Shown here in pieces: positions 57,919 to 64,000 of a stretch of DNA of 64,000 bases. The DNA comes from Anaerolineae bacterium (GTDB taxonomy: Bacteria; Chloroflexota; Anaerolineae; Aggregatilineales; Phototrophicaceae), in the NCBI GenBank assembly GCA_022841825.1, contig JALHQT010000002.1:186001-250000 (forward strand), in the 5' to 3' direction. A program made the translations under genes and the position numbers. The stretch's first letter is position 1; each line of letters begins with the position of its first letter. The notes beneath the pieces were generated by a model. It did not search any database, was not told where the DNA came from, and saw only the letters and a list, made by a program, of their open reading frames with translations.

Positions 57919-59814
57919 ATGCGCTGGTTACGCGCCTTCCTCGTCCTCGCCATCCTGGTCATCTGCGGCATTGCCCTCTACGTTGTCTTCCAGAATTCCA
58001 ACGTCAGCGGGTGGGACAGTACGACTACGATTGCGGCACTGGTTTTTTTCCTCATCGCATCACTGACGTTCATCGCCGTTGTTTTCCTCCTTCTATTCAT
58101 CCCAGCACGCATCATCGACCTGGTATTTTCGCAACCTACGCTGTTTGGTCATGATACGCGGGCGCGCCTGGCGAGCCTGAGTATCGCCACAATCCTGTTT
58201 CCGACGGGCATCGCCATCCTGATCGTGCGGGTTGTGAACGCCTTTCTCACACTCGTTAACACCGCATTTGGCGGATTGCAAAGCGCACAGGCGAATCTGA
58301 GCAGTTGTGTCACTTCCGGGCTGATTGGCGACTGCGTCAGCTATGTTGGCTTCGGCTTCATCGATGCGTGGATTCGCGCGCTGACGACGGCGCTTGAACG
58401 TATCAACTTCAATACCCTGCCCTATGGTGCGATTTTCCTCTGGCTGATCGTCTGGCTGGCGACCGCCGCTGCCCTCAGCAGCCTGAGCCAAAATCTGCCG
58501 CAGGCGCAATCCGCCCAATCGCGCCTCAGCAGGTGGTTTGCGCAGCCGCACGCGGTCAAGAATCTCATTTTCCTGGTGCTCCTGCTCTTGAGCGGTTATC
58601 TCAGCCTGGTGTCGATCATCGCCATCCCGGACTTACAACGACCGGTCAACATTGGCACCGATATCACACCGGAGACCTTAGAGTCGCGTCTTACGGCGAT
58701 AAACACCGAGATGACCCTGACCGCTTTCGCGTCGCTGGGCGACAATCCGCTGCAAAACCTGAACGATGATCTGGCAGAAAATCCGGATCAGCAGGCTGCT
58801 TACGGGTGGATGGTGACCCGGCTTGCCAACGAGTACTCGAATGCAGAGGCGATGGTCACGCGGCTTTCGGAACGCGCCGTTCGGGAACGACAGCAGAGCA
58901 TCGGCGAAGCAGTTGGCATCTTCGAGGGCGATGGCAGTGAACGGAAGGGCGTGCGCGAGACCACCGAACACTATCAGGATTTGATCGCCTGGTATCGGGA
59001 TCGGCTTGACGGCATCGATAGGCAGTTGTCGGATTGTACGAACAGGCTCGAAAACCTACATACGGATCTCATCAGCTACGCCGAAAACGCCGTTCGCAGC
59101 CTGAGTGACACAAACGCAGCCGATCCGCGCACCGCGGCTGATGTTATCTCAAACGGCTTTACTCAATTTGATGCCGAGATTTCAGATCTTGACGCGCGAT
59201 GCCGAGATTTTCCCTCGTTGGCGGATGCCCCCGCTCGCCCTGACCTGGGGAGTTTCCTCGGCGTATTCGGGCTGGTGGCGGGTTGGCTGCTGGAATCTGA
59301 ATCGCTGGCGATGGGCTTGATCGTCGGATTGGTCGGGTTCGGTTTGCTGGGGGCAACCGCCTCCACGTTGGTGCGAGAACGTGTCGAACGCCGTTCCGAA
59401 TCCGACTCGCCCGCACCGCGCCCCTACGTTGACGATCTGGTCGGCGTGATCGTGCGTGGTGTCTCGTCGGCGATGGTGGTTTTCCTGGCGGCACAGGGTG
59501 GGCTGGCGCTGCTCTCGACTGAGGAAGTCGCCCCCAATCCGTATGTACTGCTGTTGCTCTGCCTGGTCTCGGCGGTCTTCAGCGAGGCGGTCTGGAATGG
59601 CGCGCAGCACTGGCTGCTCCAGCGCATGGAAAACTTCGCTCCCGGATCTTCTGAAGCTGTGCTGCCGATGGATCCGCTGGATAGCGAGCCTGGCGAGACA
59701 GGCGATGGTGCGAACGACCAGACCGAGCAGACGGAGGACACAGCAATCGAGCAGGTGGAACAGTCTGGCGATCAGACGTCCGACCCGAATGGGCAGACGA
59801 ACGACATGACCTAA
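57919..59814 (+). CDS. Large membrane protein with central coiled-coil-like region
   Basis: 631 residues, family unknown. The N-terminal 230 residues have five to six helices (for example AFLVLAILVICGIALYVVF and TTIAALVFFLIASLTFIAVVF). Residues 235-425 are a polar, mainly helical region outside the membrane (ITPETLESRLTAINTEMTLT ... RERQQSIGEAVGIF), then two to four more helices (430-480, 515-560) and an acidic tail with QTEQTED / QVEQSGDQ repeats. TATAAT at 57875-57880 suggests a promoter but lacks a good -35. It could be a mechanosensitive-like or stress protein; I would not name one. Confidence 0.6.
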   Translation: MRWLRAFLVLAILVICGIALYVVFQNSNVSGWDSTTTIAALVFFLIASLTFIAVVFLLLFIPARIIDLVFSQPTLFGHDTRARLASLSIATILFPTGIAILIVRVVNAFLTLVNTAFGGLQSAQANLSSCVTSGLIGDCVSYVGFGFIDAWIRALTTALERINFNTLPYGAIFLWLIVWLATAAALSSLSQNLPQAQSAQSRLSRWFAQPHAVKNLIFLVLLLLSGYLSLVSIIAIPDLQRPVNIGTDITPETLESRLTAINTEMTLTAFASLGDNPLQNLNDDLAENPDQQAAYGWMVTRLANEYSNAEAMVTRLSERAVRERQQSIGEAVGIFEGDGSERKGVRETTEHYQDLIAWYRDRLDGIDRQLSDCTNRLENLHTDLISYAENAVRSLSDTNAADPRTAADVISNGFTQFDAEISDLDARCRDFPSLADAPARPDLGSFLGVFGLVAGWLLESESLAMGLIVGLVGFGLLGATASTLVRERVERRSESDSPAPRPYVDDLVGVIVRGVSSAMVVFLAAQGGLALLSTEEVAPNPYVLLLLCLVSAVFSEAVWNGAQHWLLQRMENFAPGSSEAVLPMDPLDSEPGETGDGANDQTEQTEDTAIEQVEQSGDQTSDPNGQTNDMT

Positions 59815-59844
59815 GAACAGACTCCGGACTGCCACACCATAACG

Positions 59845-59875
59845 CGCAAGCAGAGGGGTTGGGGTGAGGGGGGTG
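59845..59875. repeat. Half of a family C repeat
   Basis: GCAGAGGGGTTGGGGTGAGG then GGGGTGCC. This is a right-half fragment of family C without a left partner, 30 bases after the membrane protein stop. Confidence 0.5.
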
Positions 59876-59913
59876 CCCATAAAGATGAAACGCGCTCGCC
59901 ATACGCGCGTCTC

Positions 59914-59960
59914 TTGACAAAAATTCCGCATCCCCTTATCATACCAACAAAACTGTTGGT
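59914..59960 (+). promoter_or_regulatory. Promoter and overlapping operator of the TetR-type gene
   Basis: TTGACA (59914-59919), 17 bases, TATCAT (59937-59942), then immediately an inverted repeat ACCAACA-AAAC-TGTTGGT (59943-59960) that covers the start point. The layout is that of a self-repressing TetR regulator. The ATG follows 8 bases later, so the leader is very short. A related CCAACA...TGTTTGTTG sequence lies at 60577-60594. Confidence 0.8.
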
Positions 59961-59968
59961 TGAGACCC

Positions 59969-60547
59969 ATGACCCATTCGGAAGCGCGCGAGCGCGTACT
60001 CCAGGCGGCGGAGCGCTTGTTCGCGGAGCGCGGCTACACCGCCGTGACGATCAAGGATATTGCGGCGGCGGCGGGCATACACCATGCCTCGCTGTATCAT
60101 CATGCCCCGCAGGGCAAAGAGGGCTTGTTTGTCGAAATCATGGAGCGCATCCTCAGCCGACATCAACAGGGAATCAGCGACGCGGTGCGCGCGGGCGGCG
60201 ATGACCTGCGCGCGCAGTTGCGCGGCATCGCCGCGTGGATGGTCGCTCAGGCACCGATGGACATGGTGCGTCTGACGCACTCAGACATGCCCGCCATCGA
60301 CCCGGCGTCCGCCAGGATGCTCGGTGACCTGGCGTTCGAGACGATGATCGTGCCCATCGTCCGGGTGCTCTTTGCGGCGCGAGCGCGGGGAGAAATCGTA
60401 CCCGGCGACCTGGGCAACCTCGCGGGGGGGATCTTCTCGATGCTGCAGGGGCTGCACACGCTGCCCGACGCCTATCTGGAACGGTCACGCCTGGACATGG
60501 CGAATGAGTTGATTGATGTGATGCTGGCGGGCATGAAGGCGCGCTGA
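59969..60547 (+). CDS. TetR/AcrR family transcriptional regulator
   Basis: 192 residues from ATG 59969. The N-terminal helix-turn-helix is classical: REAVLQAAERLF-type start (ARERVLQAAERLFAERGYTAVTIKDIAAAAGIHHASLYHHAPQGK spans 5-50 as two overlapping pieces), recognition helix near ASLYHHA. The C-terminal ligand domain has the usual helices (LRGIAAWMVAQAPMDMVRLTH ...). It has its own promoter with an overlapping operator and a terminator overlapping its stop; the SDR gene downstream may be its target, since a second operator-like site lies between them. Confidence 0.88.
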   Translation: MTHSEARERVLQAAERLFAERGYTAVTIKDIAAAAGIHHASLYHHAPQGKEGLFVEIMERILSRHQQGISDAVRAGGDDLRAQLRGIAAWMVAQAPMDMVRLTHSDMPAIDPASARMLGDLAFETMIVPIVRVLFAARARGEIVPGDLGNLAGGIFSMLQGLHTLPDAYLERSRLDMANELIDVMLAGMKAR

Positions 60548-60567
60548 ATGAGCGCGCTCTTTTTTTG
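60539..60567 (+). terminator. Intrinsic terminator overlapping the TetR stop codon
   Basis: Stem GCGCGCT / AGCGCGC (60539-60545 with 60551-60557), loop GAATG, then TCTTTTTTT. The TGA stop (60545-60547) is inside the hairpin. Confidence 0.85.
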
Positions 60568-60773
60568 CCCGATTTCCCAACAGACATGTTTGTTGTGCTG
60601 CAGCGCTGGACGGCATCTTCTTCAACAATCTTGAGCGGTCGCCGCTGGTCGCAACCCTGTGCGTCTTCGCTGCCGCGACCGTCATCGTGGTCGCCTTGTG
60701 GCGTATGGGGCGTGGGCGAACCCAGATGGGCGGACGCGCGGCATCCGCCGCCGCTTGAGGGACGAAAATCACC
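60568..60773 (+). other. TetR-SDR intergenic region with operator-like site and protein-like stretch
   Basis: CCAACAGACATGTTTGTTG at 60577-60595 resembles the TetR operator (ACCAACA / TGTTGGT) with a wider spacer. From 60599 to 60759 a frame without start codon reads LDGIFFNNLERSPLVATLCV, a helix, then RMGRGRTQMGG, ending TGA. It looks like a small single-helix membrane protein or its remnant, but no ATG/GTG with a ribosome site supports it. Confidence 0.4.
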
Positions 60774-61655
60774 GTGACAAACGACGCGCAGATCGCCCTA
60801 ATCACAGGGGCAACATCGGGATTGGGCAAAGCGACGGCGCTGGCGCTGACGACGTCGGGCTATACAGTCATCCTCGTCGCGCGTAACCGCGAGCGGGGCG
60901 AAGCCGTGCGGCAGGAGCTGGTCGCCGCCAGCGGAAACCCGCACGTCAAGCTTCTGCTGGCGGATCTGGCTTCCCAGGGGTCGATCCGCCAACTGGCAGC
61001 AGACTTCCATGCACAGCATCGGCGTCTCGACCTGCTCATCAACAACGCGGGCAACTCCTTCACGACCCGCCAGGTCAGCCCCGACGGCATCGAGCTGTCG
61101 CTGGCGGTCAATCACCTCGCGCCCTTCCTGCTCACCCATCTGCTGCTGCCGACACTGCGCGCCAGCGCCCGCGCGCGCATCGTCAACGTGGGCACGCGGC
61201 TGAACACAGCGATGCACCTGGACGACCTGCAATGGGAGAAACGCCGCTATCAGGGTCTCTCCGCCTATGCCCAAAGCAAGCTGGGCAACCTGCACTTCAC
61301 ACTGGAGCTGGCAGAGCGGCTGGCGGGGAGCGGCGTGACAGTCAACTGTGTGCATCCGGGTGTCTTCCGCTCGAACCTGGGCAGCAGCGGCGGTCCGCAG
61401 CCTGCCTGGATAACGCTGATGACGACGCTGGCGCAGCCCTTCCTGACCCCGCCGGAAAAGGCAGCGGAGCGCGTCCTGCATGTGGCGACCGCGCCCGAAC
61501 TGGCAGGCGTGAGCGGGCGCTACTACGGCGACCGCGTCGAACTCGCCCCTCCGCCGCAGGTGCTCGATGCGGCGGCGCGGCGGCGCATCTGGGACCTCAG
61601 CGCGGCGCTGGTGAAGCTTTCTCTATCTGGGGTGCCTTTGGCGAGTGCTGAATAA
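60774..61655 (+). CDS. Short-chain dehydrogenase/reductase (retinol-dehydrogenase-like)
   Basis: 293 residues from a GTG start; GAGGGA lies 13 bases upstream. Classical SDR: TGATSGLGKATALAL (cofactor), LINNAGNSF (NNAG), and YAQSKLGNL (catalytic Tyr-x-x-x-Lys) with upstream Ser replaced by the NVGTR segment. The C-terminal SGRYYGDRVELAPPP and length resemble the RDH/WWOX-type SDRs. Cofactor is probably NADP(H) because Arg follows the second strand (LVARNRER). Substrate unknown; possibly regulated by the TetR protein upstream. Confidence 0.85.
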   Translation: MTNDAQIALITGATSGLGKATALALTTSGYTVILVARNRERGEAVRQELVAASGNPHVKLLLADLASQGSIRQLAADFHAQHRRLDLLINNAGNSFTTRQVSPDGIELSLAVNHLAPFLLTHLLLPTLRASARARIVNVGTRLNTAMHLDDLQWEKRRYQGLSAYAQSKLGNLHFTLELAERLAGSGVTVNCVHPGVFRSNLGSSGGPQPAWITLMTTLAQPFLTPPEKAAERVLHVATAPELAGVSGRYYGDRVELAPPPQVLDAAARRRIWDLSAALVKLSLSGVPLASAE

Positions 61656-61676
61656 CGAGGAGATTCTTCGATCCAG

Positions 61677-61754
61677 AACCTCACCCCCGTCCCCTCTCCG
61701 TGTACGGAGAGGGGGGCGACTCTCGCGGTTGTCGAGTCTATGCGGGGTGAGGTT
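61677..61754. repeat. Complete family C element
   Basis: Outer arms AACCTCACCCC (61677-61687) and GGGGTGAGGTT (61744-61754); inner perfect hairpin with arm CCCCTCTCCGT and its complement ACGGAGAGGGG (61691-61714). 78 bases, the clearest full copy of this family in the window, between the SDR and cupin genes. The rest of that 202-base gap has no gene. Confidence 0.88.
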
Positions 61755-61857
61755 CCTATCCGCGAAATCAGTGCTCCCACGACATCGGCACGCTTTCGTG
61801 CAGTCCAGCGGCGGGGTAGAATTGCCGCAGCAGATTCAGATGACGAGGTCATAAGCC

Positions 61858-62226
61858 GTGGGCATTATTCACAAGCAGACCGCGCCGGGTCCCGTTTTTG
61901 CCTGGGACGGCGTCGGCGTGTACACCTACAACAGCAATGAGGCGACCAAGCAGGTCGTCATCGGGCGCGAAGACGGCGCGAACAACTTCGAGGTGCGCGT
62001 CTTCACCATCCCGGTCGGCGGGGCGAGCAGCCTGGACGAGCACGCGCATGATCACGGCGTGGTCGTCATGCATGGGCGGGCGCGCGTCATGCTGGGCGAG
62101 GCGTTCGACGAGGTGCAGGCGGGCGATGTCGTCTACATCCCGTCGTGGGAGCGGCATCAGTTCACGACGCTGGGCGACGAGCCGTTCTCGTTCCTGTGCA
62201 TCATCCCGCCGAAGCCAGTGAAATAG
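61858..62226 (+). CDS. Single-domain cupin protein
   Basis: 122 residues from GTG 61858 with GAGG upstream. Cupin motif 1, EHAHDHGVVVMHGRARVMLGE, has two of the expected His; motif 2, GDVVYIPSWERHQFTTLGDEP, has P-x-x-x-x-H. FEVRVFTIPVGGASSL is the strand before motif 1. This is a small metal-binding beta-barrel; substrate unknown. It ends at the edge of the octamer array. Confidence 0.88.
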   Translation: MGIIHKQTAPGPVFAWDGVGVYTYNSNEATKQVVIGREDGANNFEVRVFTIPVGGASSLDEHAHDHGVVVMHGRARVMLGEAFDEVQAGDVVYIPSWERHQFTTLGDEPFSFLCIIPPKPVK

Positions 62227-62230
62227 CGTG

Positions 62231-62556
62231 ATAGCGAATTAGCGAAGAAGCAAATTAGCTTGATAGCTTGATAGCAAGTTAGCTCGATAGCTTGAGAGCG
62301 AATTAGCAAAGAAGCAAATTAGCTCGATAGCAAGTTAGCTCGATAGCTTGAGAGCGAATTAGCGAAGAAGCAAATTAGCTCGATAGCTTGAGAGCGAATT
62401 AGCAAAGAAGCAAATTAGCTTGATGGCGAATTAGCAAGTCGGCTCGATAGCTTGATAGGAAGCTTTGGCAATAGCGAGCAACCGTGATAAAAAAGCTATC
62501 AGGCTATCGAGCTATCAAGCTAATTCGCTTCTTTGCTAATCCGCTAATTTGCTCTC
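62231..62556. repeat. Octamer tandem array forming a large inverted repeat
   Basis: From 62231 to 62459 the sequence is about 28 copies of an 8-base unit with consensus (A/T)TAGCNNR (TTAGCTCG, ATAGCTTG, AGAGCGAA, TTAGCAAA, GAAGCAAA). These five units recur as a 40-base higher-order repeat at least three times. From 62493 to 62556 about eight units appear in reverse complement (AAGCTATC, AGGCTATC, GAGCTATC, AAGCTAAT, TCGCTTCT), so the region can fold back on itself. It fills the whole 353-base gap between the cupin and SDR genes. No unique spacers, so not CRISPR. Confidence 0.92.
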
Positions 62557-62579
62557 TCCCAACGAATCGATGGAACCCT

Positions 62580-63395
62580 ATGAAGTTACAACACAAAGTC
62601 GCCATCATCACGGGCGCGGGGCAGGGGATCGGGCTGGCGATGGGCGAACGCTTCTCCGCTGAGGGCGCGCACGTCGTCGTCGCCGAGATCGACCGCGATC
62701 TCGTCCACAGCGCCGCCGAACGCATCTCCGCCGCCGGGACGGAGGCGCTCGCCTACCCCATCGACGTGACGGACAGCGACGCCGTCCAGCGCATGATCGC
62801 CGAGGTGGTCGCGCGCTATGACAAGCTCGACATCCTGGTCAACAATGCCGGGCACAGCGAGCGGGTATCGTTCCTGGAGATGACGCCCACGCAGTGGGAC
62901 TTCTTGCAGAAGGTCAACCAGCGCGCCGTCTTCTTCGCCATGCAGGCGGCGGCGAAGCAAATGATCGCCCAGATGCCGGACGAGGTGCGCGCGGCGGGGC
63001 GCGCCGAGCGGAGCTATGGCAAGATCATCAACCTGTCGTCCATCGCCGGGCGGCGCGGGCGGGCGGATGCGCTGCATTACTCGGTGTCGAAGGCGGCGGT
63101 CATCACGATGACGCAGGGCGCGGCGATGGCGCTCGCGCCGTACAACATCAACGTAAATGCCATCTGCCCCAGCGTGGTGCCGACGGCGATGTGGGACAAG
63201 CTGGATCGCGAGTGGGGTCCGCAGTTGGGCTACCCGCCGGGCGGCTTCTATAAGGCGCGGGTGGAGAAGGTGCCGCTCAAGCGCGCGGGCACCGTCCACG
63301 AGATCGCGGCGATGGCGACCTTCCTCTGTTCGGACGACGGCGATTACATCACCGGGCAAACCTACAACGTGGATGGCGGGAGCGAGCTGAATTAA
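62580..63395 (+). CDS. Short-chain dehydrogenase/reductase (sorbitol/polyol-dehydrogenase-like)
   Basis: 271 residues from ATG 62580; upstream frame is only array DNA. SDR motifs: TGAGQGIGLAMGERF (cofactor), VVAEIDRD (acidic Asp after strand 2, so NAD(H) is likely), LVNNAGH, INLSSIAGRRG (Ser) and YSVSKAAV (Tyr and Lys), then the C-terminal ITGQTYNVDGGSELN. The CPSVVPTAMWDKLDREWG segment resembles sorbitol/L-iditol and galactitol dehydrogenases. Substrate not certain. Its promoter would have to lie in or before the octamer array. Confidence 0.87.
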   Translation: MKLQHKVAIITGAGQGIGLAMGERFSAEGAHVVVAEIDRDLVHSAAERISAAGTEALAYPIDVTDSDAVQRMIAEVVARYDKLDILVNNAGHSERVSFLEMTPTQWDFLQKVNQRAVFFAMQAAAKQMIAQMPDEVRAAGRAERSYGKIINLSSIAGRRGRADALHYSVSKAAVITMTQGAAMALAPYNINVNAICPSVVPTAMWDKLDREWGPQLGYPPGGFYKARVEKVPLKRAGTVHEIAAMATFLCSDDGDYITGQTYNVDGGSELN

Positions 63396-63697
63396 GGGGA
63401 AAGGTGATGAAGGGATGAGGCAAGAGGTGATGAGGTAGGGGCGCACCCATGGGTTCGCCCGCACGCTGCATCAGTCGTAGGGGCTTGACGCGCCAGACAC
63501 GCAAAGACACCGCCAGGGCATGAAATGCCCCGGCTACAGCGACACCGCCCCCTTCGGGGGCTGGCGCTGCGGTATCCGAGCAAAGAGGAGTCAGCCTGCG
63601 CAGCAGGCGTCGTCGCCATAGCCGGACGTTTCCAACGTCTGGCGGCGCTGCCCTGCTCCCCCCACTCCGCAATCGCCGTGACGACGCCCCTCGCGGG
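63396..63697. repeat. Repeat-filled intergenic region (families A and D)
   Basis: 302 bases between convergent genes. A family A palindrome lies at 63435-63461 (GTAGGGGCG then ACCCATGGGT then CGCCC). Family D hairpins follow: 63512-63534 (GCCAGGGCAT / ATGCCCCGGC), 63546-63566 (CGCCCCC / GGGGGCTGGCG), 63592-63608 (AGCCTGCGCAGCAGGC) and 63621-63643 (GCCGGACGTT / AACGTCTGGC). Nothing suggests a gene. The hairpins look like one long composite element. Confidence 0.82.
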
Positions 63698-64000
63698 CTA
63701 CTTGCCGCCTAGCTGCTGAAGAATGGCTGCGATCTGCTCTTCCGTCGCGCCTGCCTGCGCCAGCGCCGCGCGCACCGCCTCGCCGCCGCCCTGCTGGTAG
63801 AGCGCCATAACCTGGCGCATGAACTCTGCCTGGGGATCTTCTTGCGGTTCTTCTTCCCCATCCCGTTTGCGCTTCAGCCATTCGAGGACGCGGCGGTCGC
63901 TTTCCAAATCGGGATGTTCGATCTGCTCGTCCAGGGCAACGCAGCGCTCAAGGTATTCGACGGCGTGATCCAGGTCGCCAAGGCTCTCGTAGATCGTGCC
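63698..64000 (-). CDS. C-terminal part of a TPR protein (runs off the window)
   Basis: 100 codons visible, 5' part outside. It starts with a TPR-like helix pair (GTIYESLGDLDHAVEYLERCVALDEQ) and continues into a charged helical tail (VLEWLKRKRDGEEEPQEDPQAE) ending QQLGGK and TAG at 63698. Probably a cytosolic scaffold with several TPRs; nothing more can be said from this piece. Confidence 0.7.
   Translation of the reverse strand, partial: GTIYESLGDLDHAVEYLERCVALDEQIEHPDLESDRRVLEWLKRKRDGEEEPQEDPQAEFMRQVMALYQQGGGEAVRAALAQAGATEEQIAAILQQLGGK

Noticed and set aside
62231-62556. A CRISPR array
   Set aside because: Period is 8 bases with no unique spacers, part of the array is inverted, and there are no cas genes in the window.

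Overview
This is a 64 kb GC-rich chromosomal segment with no rRNA, tRNA, CRISPR array, transposase or phage gene that I can see. The gene mix (FtsH, PolIII alpha, EF-G-like GTPase, rpsA-rpsU-infA, fhs, TrpB2, PPK2, a lone Flp pilin, many TPR and FxLYD-type exported proteins) and a very heavy load of short palindromic repeats fit a member of the Chloroflexota, possibly Anaerolineae-like. That placement is an inference from style and not from a marker-gene comparison.

Layout. 1-2.2 kb: end of an AzlC/AzlD amino-acid exporter and a PAS-type histidine kinase. 2.2-10.1 kb: FtsH, two adjacent membrane-anchored TPR paralogues, a GT87-like membrane protein and a secreted C39-like peptidase with TPRs. 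10.1-12.5 kb: a lower-GC, defence-like island (PD-(D/E)XK protein, small antitoxin-like protein, Mrr-type nuclease). 12.5-17.2 kb: an exported protein, then a polytopic GT39-like enzyme overlapping a FemAB-like transferase, probably one envelope unit. 17.2-21.2 kb: a nuclease-like protein, a decayed copy of the fhs 3' end, a low-GC AlbA_2 gene, and intact fhs. 21.6-29.9 kb: membrane protein, aldo/keto reductase, serine hydrolase, dnaE, and a NYN-LOTUS gene that seems to split a small ORF. 29.4-36.9 kb: GNAT, PPK2, TrpB2, PfkA, lipocalin-like protein, threonine dehydratase, lone ABC ATPase, CoiA-like protein. 37-44 kb: cell-surface block (LCP ligase, VOC protein, PncC, lipoprotein, a duplicated RPxxW-repeat protein, M23 peptidase). 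44-51.7 kb: histidine kinase, EF-G-like GTPase, Flp pilin with its own promoter, S1/S21/IF-1, second GT39-like protein. 51.7-57 kb: response regulator, ParB-like protein, methyltransferase and a 1065-residue TIR-membrane protein. 57-64 kb: esterase, membrane protein, TetR regulator with visible promoter/operator, two SDRs, a cupin, an octamer tandem array and a TPR fragment.

The strongest unexplained signal is the set of palindromic mini-repeats. At least four families recur: A, GTAGGG(G/A)CG ends with a variable but self-complementary centre; B, GTGCGTGGTGCG tracts; C, ACCCC/CCCCTCTCC hairpins; D, GCCGGGGCAT hairpins. They lie between genes, abut or supply stop codons, nest in one another, and sit in frame inside two glycosyltransferase-like genes and the linker of dnaE. 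I see no dedicated transposase here, so they are either mobilised from elsewhere or maintained by selection.
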